Shown here: piece after piece, positions 58,596-64,000 of the stretch
How positions within the stretch are numbered: position 1 is the stretch's first letter
Layout of the letters: the number at the start of each line of letters is the position of its first letter
Position numbers and translations under genes: made by a program
Origin: Actinomadura sp. WMMA1423
GTDB taxonomy: Bacteria > Actinomycetota > Actinomycetes > Streptosporangiales > Streptosporangiaceae
Direction: 5' to 3'
Length of the DNA stretch: 64,000 bases
Assembly: GCF_006547145.1 (NCBI RefSeq)
Contig: NZ_CP041244.1
Location: forward strand, 558,001-622,000
The notes under the pieces: generated by a model
Database searches by the model: none
What the model saw: only the letters and a program-made list of their open reading frames with translations
What the model was told of the DNA's origin: nothing

Positions 58596-59621
58596 TCAGC
58601 CCAGCGCGTCGATGTCGGCGAGGATCGCCTTGCGGCCCTCGGCGTCCAGCGACGAGGCCGCCACGGCGTTGCGGGCCAGGGAGGCCAGCTCGGCGCGGCC
58701 GAACCCGAACGCCTCGGCGGCGACGAGGTACTCGCCGGTGAGGGTCGTGTTGAACATGGGCGGGTCGTCGCTGTTCAGGGTGACGAACAGCCCCTCCTCC
58801 AGCATCCGCGGCAGCGGGTGGGCGGCGAGGTCCGCGACCTGGCCGGTGCAGACGTTGGAGGTCGGGCACACCTCCAGCGGAAGCTGCGTCTCGCGCAGGT
58901 GGGCGACGAGGCGCGGGTCGTCCAGGCAGCTGGTGCCGTGGCCGATGCGCTCGGCGCCGAGCCCCTCCAGGGCCTCCCAGATCGTCTCCGGGCCGGTCAT
59001 CTCGCCCGCGTGCGGGAGGCTGCGCAGGCCGGCGGCGCGGGCGGCGGTGAACGCGTCGCGGAACGCGTCCCGGTGCGGCGGCCGGCACTGCTCGATGCCG
59101 CCGATCCCGAACCCGACGAGCGCCTCGGGCGGGTGCCGCAGGGCGTGGTCGAGGGTGCCGCGGGCGCCGTCGGCGCCGAACTCGCCGGGAATGTCGAAGA
59201 TGTAGGCGACGCGGATGCCGAGCCGCTCGAAGGCGTCGCGGGCGGCGAGGTCGAGCGCCTCGGTGACCGCGGGCATCGGCATGCCGGCCCGCTGATGGGT
59301 GTAGGGCGTGACGGTCAGCTCGACGTAGCGGACGTTCTGCCCGGCGAGGTCGCGGGCGACGCCCAACACGAGGGTGCCGACGTCCTCCGGCGTCCGGACG
59401 AGGCTGGACACCGACTCGTACACCTCGGCGAAGTGCGGGAAGTCGCGGAACTCGTAGAAGGCGCGCAGCTCGCGCTCGTCGGCGGGGACGGGGCCGTCCG
59501 GGTGGCGGCGGGCGAGTTCGAGGACGGTCGGCACGGAGGCGGAGCCCACGAGGTGGACGTGGAGCTCGACCTTCGGGAGGGCGTCGACGAACGCCGCGAT
59601 GCTGGTGTTGTCGGTAGGCAC
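58596..59621 (-). CDS. Adenosine deaminase superfamily: adenosine or aminofutalosine deaminase
   Basis: 341 residues, zinc TIM barrel. Zinc His in VELHVHLVGSAS, PHAGEMTGPETIWEAL (catalytic Glu), ERIGHGTSCLDDP and LNSDDPPMFNTTL (catalytic Asp). The HVHLVGSAS, DIPGEFG and NSDDPPMFNT wording resembles the streptomycete group that contains aminofutalosine deaminase of the futalosine menaquinone route at least as closely as true Add. Which substrate it uses cannot be settled by eye; no mqn genes are in the window. ATG at 59621. Confidence 0.88.
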   Translation of the reverse strand: MPTDNTSIAAFVDALPKVELHVHLVGSASVPTVLELARRHPDGPVPADERELRAFYEFRDFPHFAEVYESVSSLVRTPEDVGTLVLGVARDLAGQNVRYVELTVTPYTHQRAGMPMPAVTEALDLAARDAFERLGIRVAYIFDIPGEFGADGARGTLDHALRHPPEALVGFGIGGIEQCRPPHRDAFRDAFTAARAAGLRSLPHAGEMTGPETIWEALEGLGAERIGHGTSCLDDPRLVAHLRETQLPLEVCPTSNVCTGQVADLAAHPLPRMLEEGLFVTLNSDDPPMFNTTLTGEYLVAAEAFGFGRAELASLARNAVAASSLDAEGRKAILADIDALG

Positions 59622-59684
59622 GCCGCGAAGCTAACAGCGATCCCACCTGCCGGAACAGAAGAACCGGCCGAACCTCCCAGGAAA

Positions 59685-59713
59685 TTGTCAGAAACCCTCG
59701 CATTCGGCAGGAT
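59685..59713 (+). promoter_or_regulatory. Promoter for the WYL regulator (leaderless)
   Basis: TTGTCA (59685-59690), 17 bp, CAGGAT (59708-59713), then 6 nt to the GTG start at 59720. Hexamers, spacing and distance to the first codon all fit a housekeeping promoter making a leaderless message. Confidence 0.55.
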
Positions 59714-59719
59714 GGACCC

Positions 59720-60691
59720 GTGCGCGCTGCCAGACTGATCTCCGCGGTGCTCCTGCTGCAGTCGCGGGAGACGATGACGGCCGCCGAGCTGGCGCGCGAG
59801 CTGGAGGTGTCCGAGCGCACCGTGTACCGGGACATGGAGGCGCTGTCGTCGGCCGGGGTGCCGGTCTACGCCGACCAGGGCCGCGGCGGCGGGTACCGGC
59901 TGCTCAGCGGCTACCGGACGCGGCTCACCGGCCTCACCCGCGAGGAGGCCGAGGCGCTGTTCCTGTCCGGGCTGCCCGGCCCGGCCGGGGAGATGGGGCG
60001 GGCCGACGCGCTCGCGGCGGCCGAGCTGAAGGTCCTCGCCGCGCTGCCGAGGGCGCTGCGGGACGCGCCCGCCCGGGCGAGCCAGCGGTTCCACCTCGAC
60101 GCGCCCGGCTGGTTCGGCGAGAGCGGGCCGCCGCCGCTGCTGCGCGACCTCGCCCGCGCCGTGTGGGACGACGAGACCGTGGAGCTGCGCTACCGCCGCA
60201 AGGACTCCGAGGTGGTCCGGACAGCCGAGCCGTACGGGCTCGTCCTCAAGAACGGCACCTGGTACCTGGTCGCGCGGACGGGCGGCGGGCACCGCACGTA
60301 CCGGGTGGAACGCGTCGCCGCGGTCCGCCCCACCGGGGAGTTCTTCCACCGCGACGAGGACTTCGACCTCGCCGGCCATTGGCGCGGGCAGGCCGCCGCC
60401 TTCGTGCGGTCGATGCTGCGGGAGGAGGCCACGGTGCGCCTGTCCCCCACCGGGATGCGGATCCTGCGGTACGCCGTCCAGCCGCACGCGGCCCGGGAGG
60501 CCGCCGCGGCCGCGGGCGACCCCGACGAGCGGGGCTGGGTGGTGACGACGCTGCCCGTGGAGTCGGCGGCCGTCGCGATGTCGGAGCTGATGCGGCTCGG
60601 GCCCGAGGTCGAGGTCCTCGCGCCGCCGGAGCTGCGGGAGCGGATGGCCGACAGCGCCGCCCGGCTCGCGGAGCTGTACCGGACGGACTGA
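59720..60691 (+). CDS. HTH_11/WYL-domain transcriptional regulator
   Basis: 323 residues. N-terminal winged helix RLISAVLLLQSRETMTAAEL and EVSERTVYRDMEALSSAGVPVYADQGRGGGY, then the WYL domain (VELRYRRKDSEVVRTAEPYGLVLKNGTWYLVA, with WYL as WYLVA) and a C-terminal extension (about 225-320). WYL domains sense nucleic acids or nucleotides. GTG start. Divergent from the deaminase gene and convergent with an SDR; an inverted repeat before that SDR is a possible target. Confidence 0.92.
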   Translation: MRAARLISAVLLLQSRETMTAAELARELEVSERTVYRDMEALSSAGVPVYADQGRGGGYRLLSGYRTRLTGLTREEAEALFLSGLPGPAGEMGRADALAAAELKVLAALPRALRDAPARASQRFHLDAPGWFGESGPPPLLRDLARAVWDDETVELRYRRKDSEVVRTAEPYGLVLKNGTWYLVARTGGGHRTYRVERVAAVRPTGEFFHRDEDFDLAGHWRGQAAAFVRSMLREEATVRLSPTGMRILRYAVQPHAAREAAAAAGDPDERGWVVTTLPVESAAVAMSELMRLGPEVEVLAPPELRERMADSAARLAELYRTD

Positions 60692-60723
60692 CCGCCGCGG
60701 ACGCGGCCCCGGCCACGGCGGTC
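60690..60723. terminator. Hairpin after the WYL regulator
   Basis: GACCGCCG (60690-60697) pairs with CGGCGGTC (60716-60723) around an 18-nt GC-rich loop, starting inside the stop codon. Probable terminator between convergent genes. Confidence 0.45.
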
Positions 60724-60749
60724 GGTCCTGCCCGCGGGTTCGCCGGCGG

Positions 60750-61667
60750 CTACCGGTATCCGGTGACGTCGGCGGGGCGGCCCGCCGCCTGCACCTCGAC
60801 GATGTAGCGCCAGGCGTCGGGGCGGCTTCCGTCCACGTCGGTGAACCCGTAGACCTGGGCGAGGCCGCCGCTGGACAGCGACGCCCCGTTCCAGCGGGCC
60901 CGGTCCGGGTCCGCGGCGAGGGCCGCGACGGCGCGTCCCACGAACGCCGGCGACTCGGAGATCGCGAAGTGCGGGTTCACCTTCGCGGCGTCGAGCCAGG
61001 TCTCCTCGGTGACGCCGTAGTTGTCGAGCATCGCCTCGGAGCGGAGCCATCCCGGCGTCAGCGAGACGGCCGTCGCGCCGTAGGGCTCGATCTCCACCGA
61101 CTGGGCGAGCGCCATCCGGATGACGGCGCTCTTGGCCAGGTCGTAGAAGAGGCCGCATTCCTCGCGGTAGGCCGCGTTGTACTCGGCGGTCCCGTCAGTG
61201 ATCTCCACGACCAGGCCGCCGGGCTCGCGGATGAGCAGCGGCAGGGCGTGGTGGCTGGTGATGGCGTGGGTGTCGACGGCCAGCCTGAGCATGTGCAGGC
61301 CGTCGTCGAGGGACTGCTCCCACAGCCGCTTGCCGAACTCGAAGAGGCGGTCGCCGCCCCAGACGTCGTTGACGAGGACGTCCAGCCGGCCGCGCTCGTC
61401 ATCGACGCGGCGCACGAGGGCCGCGACCCGCTCCGGGTCGAGGTGGTCGACCTGGACGGCGACGCCCTCGCCGCCCGCGGCCGTGACCAGCTCGGCGGTC
61501 TCCTCGATCGTCTCGGGACGGTCCATCTCCGACCGGTGGGTCCGGGTGGACCGTCCCGTCACGTACACGGTCGCGCCCGCGGCGCCGAGCTGGACGGCGA
61601 TGCCCCGTCCCGCCCCGCGCGTGGCGCCCGCGACCAGTGCGGTCTTTCCTTCCAGTGCACGGCTCAT
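60750..61667 (-). CDS. Short-chain dehydrogenase/reductase (DHRS1-like)
   Basis: 305 residues. AGATRGAGRGIAVQLG cofactor motif, VNDVWGG in place of NNAG, and the active site Y-D-L-A-K (LFYDLAKSAVIRMAL). The VTGRSTRTHRSEMDRPETIEETAE insert and LTPGWLRSEAMLDNYGVTEE, given as separate stretches, mark the DHRS1-like group of long SDRs, whose substrates in bacteria are unknown. ATG at 61667. The inverted repeat 22-41 bp upstream suggests local repression. Confidence 0.9.
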   Translation of the reverse strand: MSRALEGKTALVAGATRGAGRGIAVQLGAAGATVYVTGRSTRTHRSEMDRPETIEETAELVTAAGGEGVAVQVDHLDPERVAALVRRVDDERGRLDVLVNDVWGGDRLFEFGKRLWEQSLDDGLHMLRLAVDTHAITSHHALPLLIREPGGLVVEITDGTAEYNAAYREECGLFYDLAKSAVIRMALAQSVEIEPYGATAVSLTPGWLRSEAMLDNYGVTEETWLDAAKVNPHFAISESPAFVGRAVAALAADPDRARWNGASLSSGGLAQVYGFTDVDGSRPDAWRYIVEVQAAGRPADVTGYR

Positions 61668-61689
61668 GGGGACGATGCTGGCATCGAAA

Positions 61690-61708
61690 CCTGACAGGTC
61701 GCGTCAGG
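61690..61708 (-). promoter_or_regulatory. Inverted repeat CCTGAC-N7-GTCAGG before the SDR
   Basis: CCTGAC (61690-61695) and GTCAGG (61703-61708) form a perfect inverted repeat 22 bp upstream of the SDR start and 28 bp after the stop of the small membrane protein. Shape and position suggest a TetR- or MerR-type operator. Confidence 0.5.
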
Positions 61709-61736
61709 GTTACGCCCCGGTCGGCCGTGTTTTCGG

Positions 61737-61883
61737 TCAGGTGAAGATGCTCACCCCGCCGGGCCCGACGAGGAGTCCGACGACGATGAGCACGATGCCC
61801 CAGAGCAGGTCGCGCCGCGCGAGGATCACGTAGATGCCGGCGATCACCAGGATGACCGCGATGAGCCACAGGATTGTCATCAT
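61737..61883 (-). CDS. GPGG-motif small membrane protein
   Basis: 48 residues, mostly two membrane helices: MMTILWLIAVILVIAGIYVI, a short LARRDLLW turn, then GIVLIVVGLLVGPGGVSIF. The closing LLVGPGGVSIF is the hallmark of the actinobacterial GPGG-motif small membrane proteins. Function unknown. Two Met codons in a row (61883 and 61880) are both possible starts; a G-rich stretch precedes them. It lies upstream of the SDR on the same strand but an operator-like repeat separates them. Confidence 0.82.
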   Translation of the reverse strand: MMTILWLIAVILVIAGIYVILARRDLLWGIVLIVVGLLVGPGGVSIFT

Positions 61884-61927
61884 GGACCCCGGCGTCCCCC
61901 CACAGAACGCCAAGAAACCACCATCTT

Positions 61928-61988
61928 GTTATGGATAACCGAAATACCCGTTTCATACGCCGGGGGGAGGACGGGCCTCCCCCCGGCG
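61928..61988. repeat. GC-rich 13-bp hairpin and AT-rich repeat upstream of the GPGG gene
   Basis: CGCCGGGGGGAGG (61958-61970) and CCTCCCCCCGGCG (61976-61988) pair perfectly with a 5-nt loop. Beside it GTTAT/ATAAC (61928-61939) lies in unusually AT-rich sequence that may hold the promoter of the GPGG gene. The gap from 61884 to 62161 has no other recognisable gene. Confidence 0.5.
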
Positions 61989-62104
61989 CGGGATAACGGC
62001 GATCACCCGCGGCGCGGGAGGCGGCGCGGTGTGGCCGGGAACAAGTCTTCCGCCGGGACGGGAGCCGCGACAGGAACCTCAGGACCATTTCCCGGCCGCG
62101 GTCT

Positions 62105-62143
62105 CTAGTGCTTCGGAACTAGGACCCCCTCGCCCCAGGGGTC
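62105..62143 (-). terminator. Tandem hairpins after the anthranilate synthase gene
   Basis: CTAGT (62105-62109)/ACTAG (62118-62122) with a TTCG-type loop, and GACCCC (62123-62128)/GGGGTC (62138-62143). They follow the stop codon at 62162 in the direction of transcription by 19 and 40 bp. Likely terminator. Confidence 0.45.
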
Positions 62144-62161
62144 GCCGGTCCCCACGGCCCC

Positions 62162-64000
62162 TCAGCCTCGGGGACGGCAAAGGCGCAGGACGTTGGCGAC
62201 GATCCGGTGCCCGGAGCCCCCGGCCGCGGTGAGGATCGACTCCGGATGGAACTGGACGGCCCAGCGCCGCCGCTCGGGGTCCTCGATCGCCATGACGACG
62301 TCCCCGGTCAGCGCCGTGACCTGGAACCCCTTCACCCCGCCGGGCGTGGCGTGCAGCGAGTGGTAGCGCGCGGCGGTGAAGTCGTCCGGCAGCCCCTCGA
62401 ACAGCTCGCCGCCCGTGACCTTCACCTGGCCGGGCTTGCCGTGGGACGGCTCGGGCAGCAGCGCCAGCTCGCCGCCCGCGTGCTCGACCATGGCCTGGAG
62501 CCCGAGGCAGACGCCCAAGACCGGCAGGCCCCGGGCGTCCAGCTCGTCCAGGAGCGCGCGGGTGCCGAAGTCCCGCGGGCGCCCGGGGCCGGGCGACAGC
62601 ACCACCAGGTCCGGAGCGTGCTCGTCCAGCAGCCGCACCGGGAAGCCGTGCCGGAGGGTCACCACGGAGGCGCCGTGCTGCCGGAAGTAGTCGGCGAGGG
62701 TGTTGACGAAGGAGTCCTCGTGGTCGACGAGCAGGACCGTGAGGCCCTCGCCCGGCTGCGCGGGCAGCGGGGCCTCCTGCGGCACGGCGGTCCCGGGCCC
62801 CTTGCGCGCGGCGGCGAGCGCGCTCAGCAGCGCGCTGGCCTTGAGGTGCGTCTCGCGCTCCTCCTCGTCCGGGTCGGAGTCGTAGAGCAGCGTGGCCCCG
62901 GCCCGGACGGTCGCGACGCCGTCGCGGATCTGCGCGGTCCGCAGCGTGAGGCCGGTGTTCATCGACCCGTCGAAGCCGACGAAGCCGACCGCGCCGCCGT
63001 ACCAGCGGCGGGGCGAGTCCTCGTGGTCCTCGATGAACTGCATCGCCCACGCCTTGGGCGCCCCCGTGACGGTCACCGCCCACATGTGGGTGAGGAAGGC
63101 GTCCAGCGCGTCGAAGCCCGGCCGCAGCCGCCCCTCGATGTGGTCGACGGTGTGGATCAGCCGCGAGTAGATCTCGATCTGCCGGCGGCCGAGGACGCGC
63201 ACGCTGCCGGGCACGCAGATCCGCGACTTGTCGTTGCGGTCCACGTCGGTGCACATGGTCAGCTCGGACTCGTCCTTGGCCGAGGACAGGATCGTGCGGA
63301 TCTGCTCGGCGTCCTCCAGGGGGTCGGCGCCGCGCCTGATGGTCCCGGCGATCGGGCACGTCTCGACGCGGTCGCCGGAGACCCGCACGAACATCTCGGG
63401 CGACGCGCCGACCAGGAACTCGCCGTCGCCGAGGTTGAACAGGAACTCGTACGGCGCCGGATTGGACTCCCGCAACCGCTCGAAGAACGCGGCGGGGTCG
63501 TCGCAGCGCCCGTACATCGCGTGCCCCGGCGTGACCTCGAAGAGGTCGCCCCGGACGAACTTCTCCTTGGCGTCGCGCACCATCTGCGCGTACACGCCGG
63601 GGACGGGCTGCGGCGGAAGGCCGGCGCGCCGCCGGGCCGGCGTCGCCCCGGTGCCGCGCGGCAGCCCCGCCGTGCCGGCCCCGTCCACCTCGAACTCGTA
63701 GGAGATCCGGTGCGAGGTCTCGCGCTTGCGGTCGACGACCACCATCTCGTCGGGCAGGTGCAGGACGAGGTCGCGCTGGTCGTCCGGCCGCTCGAGCCGG
63801 GTCCGCAGCGGCTCGAACTGCAGCGACAGGTCGTACCCGAAGGCTCCGTACAGGCCGAGGTGGGGGTCGTCGCAGCGGAACAGGTCGACGACGGCGCGCA
63901 GGGCGGTGAAGACGGTGGGCTGGCGGCTGCGCTCCTCCTCGGCGAAGAAGCCCTCCGCGGGCGGGACGAAGATCTCGAACAGGCCGGGCTCGTCGGCCCG
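62162..64000 (-). CDS. Fused anthranilate synthase, TrpE-TrpG type, C-terminal 612 residues
   Basis: The frame is open to the right edge, so the N-terminus is missing. Component I: FEIFVPPAEGFF, LYGAFGYDLSLQFEP, then VRDAKEKFVRGDLFEV, RVETCPIAGTIRRGADP, CTDVDRNDKSRICVPGSV, GAPKAWAMQFIEDHE. Component II from about 340 residues before the end: VLLVDHEDSFVNTLADYFRQ, LVVLSPGPGRP, Cys nucleophile in LGVCLGLQAM and VQFHPESIL. It converts chorismate and Gln-derived ammonia to anthranilate. This fused clade occurs in actinomycetes both for tryptophan and for secondary metabolites; the other trp genes are not in view. Hairpins follow the stop. Confidence 0.93.
   Translation of the reverse strand, partial: RADEPGLFEIFVPPAEGFFAEEERSRQPTVFTALRAVVDLFRCDDPHLGLYGAFGYDLSLQFEPLRTRLERPDDQRDLVLHLPDEMVVVDRKRETSHRISYEFEVDGAGTAGLPRGTGATPARRRAGLPPQPVPGVYAQMVRDAKEKFVRGDLFEVTPGHAMYGRCDDPAAFFERLRESNPAPYEFLFNLGDGEFLVGASPEMFVRVSGDRVETCPIAGTIRRGADPLEDAEQIRTILSSAKDESELTMCTDVDRNDKSRICVPGSVRVLGRRQIEIYSRLIHTVDHIEGRLRPGFDALDAFLTHMWAVTVTGAPKAWAMQFIEDHEDSPRRWYGGAVGFVGFDGSMNTGLTLRTAQIRDGVATVRAGATLLYDSDPDEEERETHLKASALLSALAAARKGPGTAVPQEAPLPAQPGEGLTVLLVDHEDSFVNTLADYFRQHGASVVTLRHGFPVRLLDEHAPDLVVLSPGPGRPRDFGTRALLDELDARGLPVLGVCLGLQAMVEHAGGELALLPEPSHGKPGQVKVTGGELFEGLPDDFTAARYHSLHATPGGVKGFQVTALTGDVVMAIEDPERRRWAVQFHPESILTAAGGSGHRIVANVLRLCRPRG

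Overview
The window is about 73% GC with strongly C/G-ending codons, many ATGA/GTGA start-stop overlaps, frequent GTG starts and several starts that look leaderless. Mycothiol-type DinB, a DUF6343-like protein, QsdR-type TetR, a GPGG-motif small membrane protein, alternative ThyX and HelD/HelR all point to an aerobic soil actinomycete. A Thermomonosporaceae/Streptosporangiales member such as Actinomadura is my best guess, but the sequence does not prove the genus. I see no rRNA, tRNA, CRISPR array, transposase, phage gene or large biosynthetic cluster. This is chromosomal core/accessory metabolism in many short operons.

Layout. 1-6.7 kb: start of paaZ, an aldo/keto reductase, a repeat-bearing membrane protein, a divergent MmyB-type regulator/MFS exporter pair, then a small operon with a 41-codon remnant that begins like a NodU-type carbamoyltransferase, a family 9 glycosyltransferase and an SDR lacking the catalytic lysine. 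6.9-11.4 kb: two fluoride channels (crcB), a secreted serine protease and glpF-glpK. 11.4-16.2 kb: a cyclase and a ThDP enzyme broken by an in-frame amber codon, a secreted beta-lactamase-like hydrolase, and a siderophore-interacting reductase behind an IdeR-like iron box. 16.2-22.7 kb: an ABC1 kinase and a QsdR-type TetR sharing a promoter motif, then cyanophycinase-cyanophycin synthetase (cphB-cphA) and a convergent PAP2 phosphatase. 22.9-28.6 kb: one minus-strand run pcaH-G-B-D-C, an IclR regulator and pobA, turning 4-hydroxybenzoate into protocatechuate and then 3-oxoadipate. 28.7-33.7 kb: an ECF sigma factor with a SnoaL tail, a zinc alcohol dehydrogenase coupled to an XdhC domain, a universal stress protein, an adenylate kinase paralogue and a PLP deaminase.

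33.7-49.5 kb is rich in acyl-CoA metabolism: a coupled acyl-CoA dehydrogenase pair behind a near-palindromic operator, two NTF2-like proteins opposite a TetR with twin operators, HelD/HelR, an SDR, a degenerate orphan ABC ATPase, a single-chain biotin acyl-CoA carboxylase, a TetR, another acyl-CoA dehydrogenase, an enoyl-CoA hydratase with an esterase, and a class I amidotransferase whose nucleophile Cys has become Ser. 50-64 kb: flavohaemoglobin, MmyB-type regulator, dienelactone hydrolase, thyX, SDR/MarR pair, molybdopterin oxidoreductase, DinB, NUDIX, a truncated TPR-like ORF, an adenosine/aminofutalosine deaminase, WYL regulator, SDR, the GPGG protein and a fused anthranilate synthase (trpE-trpG) running off the right edge.

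The most distinctive signals are decay or repurposing of single catalytic positions (amber codons at 12796 and 58506, K-to-E in an SDR, C-to-S in a GATase, an ABC ATPase without signature or switch His), and regulation readable in the DNA: iron box, twin TetR sites, MarR tandem sites, a shared ACCGACCGGTCGGT core at three acyl-CoA loci, and hairpins over the stop codons of most convergent gene pairs.
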